64,000 nt of DNA from Ruminococcus bicirculans (ex Wegman et al. 2014) (GTDB lineage: Bacteria > Bacillota > Clostridia > Oscillospirales > Ruminococcaceae): assembly GCF_000723465.1 (NCBI RefSeq), contig NZ_HF545616.1, positions 1,984,001 to 2,048,000 on the forward strand. Reading direction: 5' to 3'. Shown here one piece after another: positions 17,332 through 26,000 of the stretch. Under the pieces are notes generated by a model, which did not search any database, was not told where the DNA came from, and saw only the letters and a list, made by a program, of their open reading frames with translations. Each line of letters begins with the position of its first letter. The first letter of the stretch is position 1. Both the position numbers and the translations under genes were made by a program.

Positions 17332-18537
17332 ATGAATTTTTACGATAAGCAAAATAATGAGATAATTAGATTTTTAATGGAGCAAAATACTATTTTACAA
17401 GAGCAAATTCGTATTTTAACAGAAAGCTCAAAGCAGAAAGATGATATTATATCAGAATTGACTACTATTATTTCATCTCAATCAGTACAAAAAACAGCCG
17501 AAGAAAACACTTTTGAAAATATTCAAACAGACACACAAATGACAGTTAAACACTTAGCTGACGAATGGTATACAAATTACGCTGAAAAAAATCATCGTGA
17601 AACAACTCGCAATTCAGAAAGATTGATTGCTAATCGGATCAATCATGATTTGGGCGAGAACAGTCTGCAAACTATTTCGACTATAACTATCCAATCATAT
17701 GTTAATAAGTTATCTGAAAAAGGTGGTAATCTACGCACAGGAAATCCATTATCACGAAAAACTATAAAGAATTACATGACGTATCTTACGAATATTTTTT
17801 CGTATGGGGTGAAATACGGATACATAAAAGACAACCCTTGCTCAGATGTTGATATACCTAAAATCAATGGTAATGGCGAAACAATGCGTCCGAAAGAGAT
17901 TAAAATCTACACCATTGATGAAGCCAAGACATTATTAAGCACATTAAAGCACGTTCAATTCAAATATCAAATATTCTTTACACTTGCTATGCTTACAGGA
18001 CTACGCAGAGGTGAGATACTAGGTCTTGAATGGAACGATTTTGATTTTGATAAATGCAACGTCAGGATAAAGCGGACTTCAAATTACACGCCAATAGAGG
18101 GTATCTATACAGATGTCACTAAGACCGAAAAATCGCAACGTTTTATTAAAATACCGAAAGAACTATCAAAGCTACTGAAGCTCTACCAAAATTCTCAGCA
18201 ATTTGATTTTCGGAACAGAAAAGGAAAAGGCTTAGAAATTGTCAAAACTGATAGGCTATTCACGCAGGCAAATGGCAAGCCCATGCACCCAAATACGCCT
18301 TACAAGTGGCTTGAGAGAATGTGTAAGAAAAATGGTTTACCCTTCTATGGCGTTCATACATTCAGACATCTCAACGCCAGTCTGCAGATAAATGCTGGCA
18401 TAGACGCTGTAACTGTATCAGCGACACTAGGTCACTCAACCCCAACTACAACGTTAAACATATATAGTCATTGCTTTGAGGAAAACAAGACGAAATCAGT
18501 CGACATTGTCAATACTGCTCTTGGTGGGTTCATTTGA
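17332..18537 (+). CDS. int: Tyrosine recombinase (ICE integrase)
   Basis: 401 residues. N-terminal coiled-coil-like segment rich in Gln/Glu (residues 1-60) is unusual. Then comes the core-binding SAM-like domain (about 65-170) and the catalytic domain. Catalytic residues visible: Arg in TGLRRGEILGLEW (near 225), HTFRH box (near 342) and the nucleophile Tyr in TLNIYSHCFEE (near 377), with GHSTPTTT before it. It lies 2.3 kb from tRNA-Leu and is expected to recombine the tRNA 3' end. Its 3' end overlaps the opposing XRE gene by about 42 bases. Confidence 0.93.
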   Translation: MNFYDKQNNEIIRFLMEQNTILQEQIRILTESSKQKDDIISELTTIISSQSVQKTAEENTFENIQTDTQMTVKHLADEWYTNYAEKNHRETTRNSERLIANRINHDLGENSLQTISTITIQSYVNKLSEKGGNLRTGNPLSRKTIKNYMTYLTNIFSYGVKYGYIKDNPCSDVDIPKINGNGETMRPKEIKIYTIDEAKTLLSTLKHVQFKYQIFFTLAMLTGLRRGEILGLEWNDFDFDKCNVRIKRTSNYTPIEGIYTDVTKTEKSQRFIKIPKELSKLLKLYQNSQQFDFRNRKGKGLEIVKTDRLFTQANGKPMHPNTPYKWLERMCKKNGLPFYGVHTFRHLNASLQINAGIDAVTVSATLGHSTPTTTLNIYSHCFEENKTKSVDIVNTALGGFI

Positions 18538-18783
18538 CATCGTATCTATCAGCTCAATATTGGCAACTTGATAAAGTGCTTCCATTGCCGCCAAGTCGGT
18601 TATTGATATACCAAAAAGCTTTGACAAAACAATAAAGTGCCGTGTTATAGCTTCCGTAGATAGGCTTCGCCCGTCCTCTATGTTTTTGAGATAGCGGTCT
18701 TTAACGCCAAGCTCTTTAGCAACGTTTTCTCGGGTAAAGTGCATATCTGTACGCAATCTTATCAAATATTCTCTTTTCAACAT
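18496..18783 (-). CDS. XRE-family helix-turn-helix regulator
   Basis: 95 residues from the ATG at 18783, which follows GGAGGAC. HTH_3 fold: RLRTDMHFTRENVAKELGVKDRYLKNIEDG, with the tail of helices ending in VLSKLFGISITDLAAM. Convergent with and overlapping the integrase gene, so it probably regulates ICE excision or maintenance. The C-terminal 30 residues are not conserved HTH. Confidence 0.88.
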   Translation of the reverse strand: MLKREYLIRLRTDMHFTRENVAKELGVKDRYLKNIEDGRSLSTEAITRHFIVLSKLFGISITDLAAMEALYQVANIELIDTMSNEPTKSSIDNVD

Positions 18784-18953
18784 AAAAAAAGTCCTCCTAA
18801 AATTATCTAAAAAAAGGCAAAAGGGCAAATTTCAAAAAAATCAAAAGCCATATATATTACTACATATTCTGAACTAAGTAATATAACAGAATTACTCTAT
18901 CTGACCTTTTTTAGATATTAATACAAAGTGGGTTATAAATATGAGGGTGCAAA

Positions 18954-19706
18954 TCAGGGACTACCCCCATAATAAAATAAAATCGGCTTATATAATAAAA
19001 ATTTTCGCAAAAAGGATTGACAAATCCCGTCCGAGGTGTTATTATATAGCTGTTTGAGTTGTGAACTCCCACGAGAACACAAACCATTTGAGCAGGACCT
19101 ATTGGATCTAGGTCCTGCTTTTTTTATGCAACCTTGTTTACGAGTGATGATGAAGTATGTATTGTCCGTATAATCTCCTGCTCTAGTTCGTTTGAGCTGT
19201 TTGCGCACCATGGACCTGTCAATAAGCACCGCTATGACCTTTGATACTTCTGCCCTACTCAGCCTGATGAGCGCAGAAAGGTCATTAAGCGACTGATAAA
19301 ATCTTGCTATATCATTGCACATGAGTTTGCAGAATACTGCATACACATAGAAAAGCTTTGGTGACAATTCGGCAGAGTATGCCTTACGATTATTTATATA
19401 GAAATAGTTTTTGCTCAGGTCATAAGGCTTCAACGCATAGTGATATGCCCCTAAACGCCCCTCAGAGCCGTCCAAACGATATTTATGCGTAATTATGCCC
19501 ATTTCTTCAAGACGGCACACAGAACGTTTTACGCTTGATACAGAGCATTTGCAGGAAGCAGCTATAGTTTCCTGCTTAATGCAAACTTCATAGCCGTTGC
19601 TGCTACGCTTGGTATGAGAGCTGACAAGGCTATATAGTTTGCAGGCTACGGCAAAATCTGTGTAATTGCTTCTGAGGTCCGTTATAAAGCTGTTTGGTAT
19701 ACGCAT
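18954..19706 (-). CDS. Winged-helix replication-initiator-like protein
   Basis: 250 residues. Residues 1-100 form a helix-turn-helix of the type found in RepA/initiator-like and DnaD-like ICE proteins (CIKQETIAASCKCSVSSVKRSVCRLEEMGIITHKYRL). Residues 115-190 form a second helical DNA-binding-like domain. The last 60 residues are Ser/Cys/Arg-rich and low in resemblance to any domain, and they coincide with a small RNA encoded on the opposite strand, so the true end of the functional protein may be earlier. The initiator role is inferred. Confidence 0.6.
   Translation of the reverse strand: MRIPNSFITDLRSNYTDFAVACKLYSLVSSHTKRSSNGYEVCIKQETIAASCKCSVSSVKRSVCRLEEMGIITHKYRLDGSEGRLGAYHYALKPYDLSKNYFYINNRKAYSAELSPKLFYVYAVFCKLMCNDIARFYQSLNDLSALIRLSRAEVSKVIAVLIDRSMVRKQLKRTRAGDYTDNTYFIITRKQGCIKKAGPRSNRSCSNGLCSRGSSQLKQLYNNTSDGICQSFLRKFLLYKPILFYYGGSP
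19017..19045 (+). promoter_or_regulatory. Promoter of a small antisense RNA
   Basis: TTGACA (19017-19022), 17-bp spacer, TATTAT (19040-19045). Confidence 0.75.
19053..19125 (+). ncRNA. Small antisense RNA, about 73 nt
   Basis: Starts about 8 bases after the promoter above and ends at a strong terminator: AGCAGGACCTA (19091-19101), loop TTGGATC, TAGGTCCTGCT (19109-19119), T run. Complementary to the 3' coding end of the initiator-like gene. Contains no coding frame. Reminiscent of countertranscribed copy-control RNAs, but the position at the 3' end is unusual. Confidence 0.65.
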
Positions 19707-19740
19707 TTCCCTTCCTCCTTTCCAATATATTTAGGCAACA

Positions 19741-19768
19741 AAAAAAAGGACCTGAAATTCAGATCCTT
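19741..19768 (-). terminator. Terminator of the hepT-mntA operon
   Basis: Minus strand AAGGATCTGAA...TTCAGGTCCTT followed by T; plus coordinates of the arms 19746-19768, poly-A side at 19741. Confidence 0.85.
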
Positions 19769-19783
19769 AAGCATATGTATTGA

Positions 19784-20164
19784 TTACCTTTTCAATGAAT
19801 TATCTTTTGTCAGGTCTAATGGTTCGTCAATATCCAAATCTAATTGTTCATCAAAAAAAGATATATATTTTTGGCAAAAGTCCATTATCATTGGTATATC
19901 ATTTTCTTTGATTTGCCATATCAAATCAAATTGTATAGAGCCATACTGATGAGCAACTATGTTTCGTAAGCCTTTAAGGTTTCGCCAATCCATTTCATTG
20001 TTTGTTAAGTCTTTAAACTCATCAGATAGATGTGTTGTCAACTCACCAATCTGTAACATTGACATTGTTACTGCTTTTTGCAATAATCTATCATTTTTAA
20101 ACACCTCATAGCTGTTGCCAAGTCGCAAGCAATCATCATAAATATCATTACAGTATTCAAGCAT
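19784..20164 (-). CDS. hepT: HEPN-domain toxin (HepT-like)
   Basis: 126 residues, all-helical HEPN fold with the catalytic RNase motif in LRNIVAHQYG (R-x4-H, near residues 67-72). Lies 16 bases downstream of a MntA-type nucleotidyltransferase gene, the usual order of type VII toxin-antitoxin pairs in which MntA AMPylates a Tyr of HepT near this motif (Tyr in HQYG present). The C-terminus carries an extra tail, IDEPLDLTKDNSLKR, that resembles the tails of three other proteins of this ICE and is not part of the HEPN fold. Confidence 0.9.
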   Translation of the reverse strand: MLEYCNDIYDDCLRLGNSYEVFKNDRLLQKAVTMSMLQIGELTTHLSDEFKDLTNNEMDWRNLKGLRNIVAHQYGSIQFDLIWQIKENDIPMIMDFCQKYISFFDEQLDLDIDEPLDLTKDNSLKR

Positions 20165-20180
20165 ATGAACGAGTATATTC

Positions 20181-20504
20181 CTATCTCTGTTTATAAATAA
20201 TCACCCTATCTTTCATTATTTCCAACATAAATTTATCATGTTCCTCAGCTGACAAAAATACAGTATCGTCAGTGATAATATCGATATCCTTCTGAAATGT
20301 ATCCTTAAGAGTTTCAAGCATACCAAAATACCTTATACCTATTTTGGAGGGCAAAATAGGTATATATAAATCGATATCACTATCTTTATTGGCTGTATCA
20401 CGGGAATACGAGCCAAAAAGATAAATCTCATTAAGCTCAAACTCTTTCGCAACAGGAGCGACTAAGTGCTTTATTTCATCAATGCTATAGATTTTGTCCG
20501 TCAT
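20181..20504 (-). CDS. mntA: MntA-type nucleotidyltransferase antitoxin
   Basis: 107 residues. Minimal nucleotidyltransferase signature LFGSYSRDTANKDSDIDLYI near 30-48 (GSx10DxD) with a further acidic position in DIDIIT near 75. Known family role: polyadenylylates HepT to neutralise it. Start overlaps the end of a small upstream gene by about 20 bases, so the three genes form one unit that probably stabilises the ICE. Confidence 0.9.
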   Translation of the reverse strand: MTDKIYSIDEIKHLVAPVAKEFELNEIYLFGSYSRDTANKDSDIDLYIPILPSKIGIRYFGMLETLKDTFQKDIDIITDDTVFLSAEEHDKFMLEIMKDRVIIYKQR

Positions 20505-20691
20505 AGATAAGCACTCCTTTCTTGTCTATTTCCTGTTTAAGCAATACGCTGTGAATATCATCATAATCTACAACATCACATTCAGAAGTCATTTGTTTTC
20601 TTAAATCAGCGGCAATATCAGCCTGCTTTGTGGGGAAATTGTGTTTTAAGACGTTTTCATCTCCACTAGCTCTTACGGGAAATACACTCAC
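20485..20691 (-). CDS. Small protein upstream of mntA
   Basis: 68 residues from the GTG at 20691, which is spaced properly after GGGGG; a GTG three codons earlier would touch the ribosome site. Mixed charged sequence with DVVDYDDIHSVLLKQEID in the second half. Overlaps mntA. Not recognised; possibly a regulator or third component of the toxin-antitoxin operon. Confidence 0.6.
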   Translation of the reverse strand: MSVFPVRASGDENVLKHNFPTKQADIAADLRKQMTSECDVVDYDDIHSVLLKQEIDKKGVLIYDGQNL

Positions 20692-20779
20692 AACTGACAC
20701 CCCCTTATTATCTATCTAAAGTATACTCTATACCTTGCGCTAAGTCAAGACTTTTATCCTTTTTAGATACAGTTTTCCA

Positions 20780-23194
20780 TTATTTATTGAAGTTAATCTC
20801 AATGTCATGTTTAAGCAAATCGTATTGCTTTCTGGATATGATTTTCTTTGTAAATGCCTGATTAATGAGTTTTTCCACCGCTGGCTTATTTTTAGCTTCA
20901 ATAAGGCGGTTGTACTCGCCCTCTGCACACAACTCGGAACGTGAGTTTATAATCTGCAATGCTTCAGTGATTGGTGACGGAGCTGATAACCTCTTATCCG
21001 TGTAGTCTGTTGAACTTGCCTTTGTGACCGCATTTTTTCGATTTCGATAAATCTCTTTCCGCTTGTTGTCCCAACGTGTCCGTGAATGACCATCGGAAGA
21101 TATATATGCGTCAAGCTTTATCTTGCCCAGTTCCACAATGTGCGCATTATCACAAGGTATCTCTGTCCACTCACGTTCTTTTGGATCATCACTAAAAGGC
21201 ATTTTCCTATAGATCTGATTTTCAAAGCAGATAGGCAGCACCATAGTCTGACTGCCGTGGCTGTACGTTTCTGTGAGCTTCTTTATTTCAGCAGGGTCTT
21301 TTCGCCTGACAGCCTTATACATATATCCCTTGTTATCTTTGATAGGGATAAAAAGCTTCTGCCATATGCTATCGAGAGGATATATCGTTTCTTCAAGACT
21401 GTTATAACGAAAATCCATTGTCTTTGCTATCTCTGCTATACTTTGAGCTTTTATGCCGAGCCTGTAAAATGGGTCAAAAACTGTTTTTATAGGATAGCAA
21501 CGCTGCCTTTTAGTGATAGCTGTTCCAAATGGCAATTCGGATAAATCTTCAGGGCGTATGAGCGGTACGCTATCCACAGAGCCTGCTTGATGAGAAAGAA
21601 AGCTATGCAAGTCACCGCTGTATGTAGTATATTCTATTGTCCTGTCACCCAAGGCTGACGAGAAATATTTGTTTGTATCTACGTCAAGAGAATTTATATA
21701 CACAAGATTACCTGTATTGGAGCGTATAGTCTTGGCAGCATTATTGTATTTTGTATCGAGCTGATTAAGGTCCTGAACGAACAGGTCAAAAAGAAGATTA
21801 CGTCCTGCACCAACTGTTATCTTTGTATCCATATCAGGAATATTTACCATGTTTCCAAACTCGTCAAGAATGAAATGAACTCTCTGCGGTAACTTCTGCC
21901 CGATGAATTTGTTAGCATAGTCAACGAGTGCATTATAGCACTGATTAACGAAAAGCGAAGCTATGACGTGACGGCTTTTCTTTTCATCAGGGACTATCAT
22001 TATCACTGCCATAGGGTGGTCAGGGTCAGCGAGTTCCTCAAAATTAATTTGATTTCCAGATGTAAGTCGAGATATTCCACTGTCAGAGCCGAATATGGAT
22101 ATATCTGATGAGAGCGTGGTAAAAATACTTGCACGGCAGTCACCCTCTGCAAATCGAGAAGTTGCATAAGCCGCTTTTGCCGCAGAGCCACGAGGCAGTG
22201 ATTTAAAAAGGCTGTCAAGAGCATTCACATTTCGCTTCTCACCATTGACTATCTGCACCTCATTTTCCGTTCCGAACTCAACGAAAAGGTTGTATATTGA
22301 ATACATGGAAACATTAGCAAGATTGCCATCGTCATATCCCTTTTCAAGCAAATATAAAATCATCGCAACTAAAAGCGATTTAGCCGATTCAGGCCAAATC
22401 GGCTGAGATTGTTCATCGGCTGTGAAGACCGTTGCTAACGATTGCACTTCGTCTATAGTTTTGTCGAGGTCCTCATTATTATCTCTTGCCTTTTTGTATT
22501 CATCAATGGCTTTTTGAAGCGGATTCCATAACGATGACATATTTGTATCACGCAGATTTAGGAACACTACTTTATAGCCGTTTTCCCTCAGCATAGCCGT
22601 GCAGTTTTCAGCTATCTCGCCTTTAGGGTCATTTATTACCATAGAGTGTTTAGCCTGTGACATTGCGATGTGCCTAATCATAGGCATAACGAACGTCTGA
22701 CCTTTACCTGAACGAGTTGTACCAATTATTAAGCTGTGTATCGTTTCAGCGTCTATGTAAAACTTTCCGTTTTCCTTTGCAATGATGATTCCTGACTTTT
22801 TAGCCGACTTCATTTTATCACAATCAAACGAATATAAAACTTTTTCCATTTCTTTAGTATTCATAAAACGCTGCTTGCCCTTTATAGTTTTGTTTTCATT
22901 TTTGATACGCCAATGTGTTTCAGAACGCAGCGCAAGCATTATGCCTATGAAAAATGATATCATAATTACCATTGGTAGCGGAAAATTATCTGTTGTAATA
23001 AAATACGTCCACTTCAAGCGGAAATATTCCACCGCTGTTATACCTTTATGCTTTGCATTTATGAACGTCAGGGATAGGTGAAAATAATTCAGGCACAAGT
23101 TTATTACAACATATATCAGACCACCAAAACCAAACGCCTTTAAAAGCCGTACCTTTATTCTGCTTTTATTCAGTTCATCAAAATCATTGTTCAT
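20780..23194 (-). CDS. VirD4/TraG-type type IV coupling protein
   Basis: 804 residues. Two N-terminal membrane helices (about 20-42 and 72-92), then the motor domain with Walker A GTTRSGKGQT (near 160), NDPKGE motif (near 190) and Walker B VHFILDEFGN (near 440). The last 200 residues are a variable C-terminal region. It recruits the relaxase-DNA complex to the secretion channel. Directly downstream of the relaxase gene (10 bases apart), as expected for a transfer operon. Confidence 0.92.
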   Translation of the reverse strand: MNNDFDELNKSRIKVRLLKAFGFGGLIYVVINLCLNYFHLSLTFINAKHKGITAVEYFRLKWTYFITTDNFPLPMVIMISFFIGIMLALRSETHWRIKNENKTIKGKQRFMNTKEMEKVLYSFDCDKMKSAKKSGIIIAKENGKFYIDAETIHSLIIGTTRSGKGQTFVMPMIRHIAMSQAKHSMVINDPKGEIAENCTAMLRENGYKVVFLNLRDTNMSSLWNPLQKAIDEYKKARDNNEDLDKTIDEVQSLATVFTADEQSQPIWPESAKSLLVAMILYLLEKGYDDGNLANVSMYSIYNLFVEFGTENEVQIVNGEKRNVNALDSLFKSLPRGSAAKAAYATSRFAEGDCRASIFTTLSSDISIFGSDSGISRLTSGNQINFEELADPDHPMAVIMIVPDEKKSRHVIASLFVNQCYNALVDYANKFIGQKLPQRVHFILDEFGNMVNIPDMDTKITVGAGRNLLFDLFVQDLNQLDTKYNNAAKTIRSNTGNLVYINSLDVDTNKYFSSALGDRTIEYTTYSGDLHSFLSHQAGSVDSVPLIRPEDLSELPFGTAITKRQRCYPIKTVFDPFYRLGIKAQSIAEIAKTMDFRYNSLEETIYPLDSIWQKLFIPIKDNKGYMYKAVRRKDPAEIKKLTETYSHGSQTMVLPICFENQIYRKMPFSDDPKEREWTEIPCDNAHIVELGKIKLDAYISSDGHSRTRWDNKRKEIYRNRKNAVTKASSTDYTDKRLSAPSPITEALQIINSRSELCAEGEYNRLIEAKNKPAVEKLINQAFTKKIISRKQYDLLKHDIEINFNK

Positions 23195-23204
23195 TGTATT
23201 TCTC

Positions 23205-25067
23205 CTAATCTATTGAATAGCTATAGCCGTCCATTTCATTTACAATATTATTTTCATAGTCATATTCTTCCTGCAACTTCTTGATGTGATAGTCATACTC
23301 GCTCATGAGTGACTTAACGGAATGCCAACATACATTCATGGCTCGTTTAGAACGAACCAAAGCTTGCTGTGCGCTGAAACTGCGGAATTTTCTCTTGTTG
23401 TTTTGCTTTCTCAGCCTTGCTTCTTCACGATTTACTGTAGTCTGAATTATCATTTTTGCAAACTCATTTCCTTTAGCCGCTGATTTTTCGAGATAATATA
23501 AGCCTTTGTCACGACGTTCTGTCTTGAAGCAAAGCATACCATATGAACATTGTGCATATGGGTCATCGAAGTCAGCCGCTTTTTTCAGCCAACGTTCCGC
23601 CTTTTTCAAATCGTCCTTGTTGCTTGTTTCTTTATTCTTTTTTAGATACGCTTTTCCTAGCTTGTACATTGCATACACGTTGTTATCCTCTGCCGAACGA
23701 AGCAAGTGTACCTCTGCCTTTTCGCTGTTGCCTATATCTTCATAATATTTACCCAATCGGTAGTTTGCTTTATCATAACAGCGACTGTCTTTTTTCTCTG
23801 CGATCTCGCTGAGTATCTTTATTCCATTATCAATGTTTTCTTTATCATCATAGTTTTCAAGCAAAAGCTTCCCAAGCTGATAAGCAAATGTATCGTTCGA
23901 TTTGCTATGCTTTTTCAGGCAGCTCTGAGCCTGAAGCAATTCATTTTTACTCAGATGTTCTTTGAACTCCTTGTATGCCATTTTTTCTTCTTTTTTAGAT
24001 ACGGCTTTTTCCATATCTGTAAAGTCACTTTCTTTAGCATAATTTTTATCAAGTCTATATTGCAATTTTGCAAGTTCCTGCAGGAGCTTGTTTCCTGCCC
24101 TGTTATAAAAATCGTCAAGCTGATTATTTGAGTATTCAAAATAATCAGAGTTTTCGCCATAAAATCTTTTGTACTGTTCGTCTGCCATTTTCAACTTTTC
24201 AACGTATTCATCAAACTCTGCCTGAAGCTTTTCGTTACAGCTAATAATTTTATCAACACACATATCTATCCTGCGCTGATACGGACGAACTTTCACATTA
24301 TCATATTGCCACGCTGAGTGTGGCGGTTTTGGTGGAAGGAGCTTCAACAGTTCTATCATTTCTTTGGACGCTACTATGGAAGAAGAAAACTCAGGTATGA
24401 GATTTTTACGCTTGAAAGCCGTAAGCTCAGGTGTCAGCTTTTTTGTCATAATTTCATTAGCAACTGTAGACTTCATTTTCTTAAATGCGTCCTGCTCTAA
24501 AAGGTCCTGCCCTTTACCTTTGTATGTTACTGTTCTATCCTCTAGGCGGTGATATTCAAGCAAAGTATAATGAACATGGATATTGTCTGTATCCTCATGA
24601 ATAGCCGCATACCAATAAGTGTTTTCATTTTTTAGCTTGTTGCTTTTGTCGATCAAGGAATTGATTCCTTTTCTTGCGATATCCATAAGCTTTGCTCGGT
24701 CAAGCACTTCACCTATCATCAGATCATTGTCGACTAGAAACTGATTATCGAATGACAGATAGCCCACATATTTCGGACAACCCTCAGATTTACTCTGACG
24801 CTCATAATCTCTGTAAGTATCCATTTGTTTTTCTGTGAGCATTGAGTAGTTCGTATCAAAGACGCCATTCTTATTCATGTAATCAATATAGTCTTTATTT
24901 ACTGTTGCCTGCGACTTAAATGTTTTCTCTTTTTTCGGAAGAAATTTTCCGTCCCTGTTCATATAAGACATTCCGTCAAATCCTTTGGCTATTACCCACT
25001 TCTTACTCGTAGGCTGTATCATATCAAGATGAAAAACTACCGCAGGCGTTGTGTGCTTCTTTTTCAA
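23205..25067 (-). CDS. MobP-type relaxase with C-terminal Sel1-like repeats
   Basis: 620 residues. The metal-binding relaxase motif is HEDTDNIHVHYTLLEY near 158-173 (HxDxxNxHxH). The probable catalytic Tyr lies in the N-terminal YMNRDGKF or NKDYIDYMNK segments. From about 365 to 535 are Sel1-like helical repeats (YQLGKLLLENYDD, YRLGKYYEDIGN, YKLGKAYLKKN, YGMLCFKTE), a known feature of one MobP branch in Firmicutes ICEs. Nicks oriT and pilots the strand. The hairpin/iteron region and two RHH genes upstream are the likely relaxosome. Confidence 0.88.
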   Translation of the reverse strand: MKKKHTTPAVVFHLDMIQPTSKKWVIAKGFDGMSYMNRDGKFLPKKEKTFKSQATVNKDYIDYMNKNGVFDTNYSMLTEKQMDTYRDYERQSKSEGCPKYVGYLSFDNQFLVDNDLMIGEVLDRAKLMDIARKGINSLIDKSNKLKNENTYWYAAIHEDTDNIHVHYTLLEYHRLEDRTVTYKGKGQDLLEQDAFKKMKSTVANEIMTKKLTPELTAFKRKNLIPEFSSSIVASKEMIELLKLLPPKPPHSAWQYDNVKVRPYQRRIDMCVDKIISCNEKLQAEFDEYVEKLKMADEQYKRFYGENSDYFEYSNNQLDDFYNRAGNKLLQELAKLQYRLDKNYAKESDFTDMEKAVSKKEEKMAYKEFKEHLSKNELLQAQSCLKKHSKSNDTFAYQLGKLLLENYDDKENIDNGIKILSEIAEKKDSRCYDKANYRLGKYYEDIGNSEKAEVHLLRSAEDNNVYAMYKLGKAYLKKNKETSNKDDLKKAERWLKKAADFDDPYAQCSYGMLCFKTERRDKGLYYLEKSAAKGNEFAKMIIQTTVNREEARLRKQNNKRKFRSFSAQQALVRSKRAMNVCWHSVKSLMSEYDYHIKKLQEEYDYENNIVNEMDGYSYSID

Positions 25068-25100
25068 TGTATCACCCCTTTTTCTTCTTTTTTAGATACG

Positions 25101-25137
25101 CCGCCGTTAGCGGCGGTTTGCTTTGTCCACGGACAAA
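25101..25137. repeat. Hairpin CCGCCGTTAGCGGCGG plus TTTGTCC palindrome copy 3
   Basis: A GC-rich inverted repeat (25101-25116) covers the stop codon of the RHH gene. TTTGTCCACGGACAAA (25122-25137) lies in frame within its last codons and encodes LSVDK. Confidence 0.85.
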
Positions 25138-25580
25138 CGTCGCATTCTTGCTTCGTAAGTTTCGCATGAGCCTTGCACTGCTTTGCTCACCGCTGCGCCC
25201 TCAACCATAGTATCCGCAGACGTGAAAGGAGCGTCCATGAAATTGCATTGAGAATTAACTCCGTCACGGACCTCATAACACATCTTATATATATCCTCAA
25301 TACGATTATTGTACTTTGCCATTTGAATGCTGACCATTTGTATTTCTCTCAATAGATCGTCTTTGTCTTTTACTGAGTTTGCATTTGACCTGTCACCTTT
25401 TCCTGCACCAAAGTTTTCAGACATTGCGTCCTTTTTTATAAGCCCACGACGAACGCACTCTGCGTCTATCAGGTATCTTATACATTCACTCGCTGAATGT
25501 ATTTCAAGGTCACTCATAAGCAGGCTGAGATTTCTCTCAGCGGTATCAGAAAACGAGAATGTTTTTATTTTTTTTGGCAT
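25107..25580 (-). CDS. Ribbon-helix-helix-like relaxosome accessory protein
   Basis: 157 residues. N-terminal MPKKIKTFSFSDTAERNLSLLMSDLEIHSASECIRYLID fits a beta-strand plus two helices of RHH/MobC-type proteins. Middle part is helical with possible coiled coil (KDDLLREIQMVSIQMAKYNNRIEDI). Sits between the candidate oriT and the relaxase gene. Probably binds oriT and aids nicking. The last 12 residues include the palindrome-encoded LSVDK. Confidence 0.7.
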   Translation of the reverse strand: MPKKIKTFSFSDTAERNLSLLMSDLEIHSASECIRYLIDAECVRRGLIKKDAMSENFGAGKGDRSNANSVKDKDDLLREIQMVSIQMAKYNNRIEDIYKMCYEVRDGVNSQCNFMDAPFTSADTMVEGAAVSKAVQGSCETYEARMRRLSVDKANRR

Positions 25581-25671
25581 TGAATTTGCACCTCCAACTA
25601 TTGATTTTCAGGGGAACTTGAATGAATGAATTTTGCTCAGAACATGAACGAATAACCTCAAAGAGCATAAA

Positions 25672-25718
25672 GGGAGTGGGTACACTCCCTGTGTGAAAGC
25701 TCGGTAGTACCGAGCTTT
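25672..25718. other. Candidate oriT hairpins
   Basis: Two adjacent perfect hairpins: GGGAGTG-GGTA-CACTCCC (25672-25689) and AAAGCTCGG-TAGTA-CCGAGCTTT (25696-25718). They lie just upstream of the relaxosome genes, beside the iterons. No nick site can be assigned by eye. Confidence 0.5.
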
Positions 25719-25752
25719 AGGTGAACTTAAAATGGGGCTACTTATTCAGAAA

Positions 25753-25931
25753 GTTAAATAACTTAAATACCTCTTTTGGAGCAATGTTAAATAACTTAAA
25801 TACCCCTTTTTCTGACAAATTAAATAACTTAAATAACTTTTTCACTTAAAAATTTCCACATTATAGGATAGACTATTTAACTTAAATAAGAAATTTCAGC
25901 TTAAAATCAGCAAAGTTAAATAACTTAAATA
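25753..25931. repeat. Iterons TTAAATAACTTAAATA
   Basis: Four copies of the 16-mer TTAAATAACTTAAATA start at 25754, 25787, 25820 and 25916. The first three are exactly 33 bp apart (three helical turns). A degenerate copy, TATTTAACTTAAATA, is at 25874-25888. The array lies in a gene-free 420-bp gap between two RHH genes. Probable binding site for one of them; origin of replication, partition or transfer control. Confidence 0.85.
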
Positions 25932-26000
25932 GCGTTTTCCCCTTAAAATTTCCTTGCAATATTTGTTATCTAAAAAAGCATGAAGATTTTTGCTCAAAAA

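Noticed and set aside
25753-25931. Iterons considered as a CRISPR array
   Set aside because: Repeats are 16 bp with about 17 bp between, AT-only, irregular at the fourth unit, and no cas genes are present.
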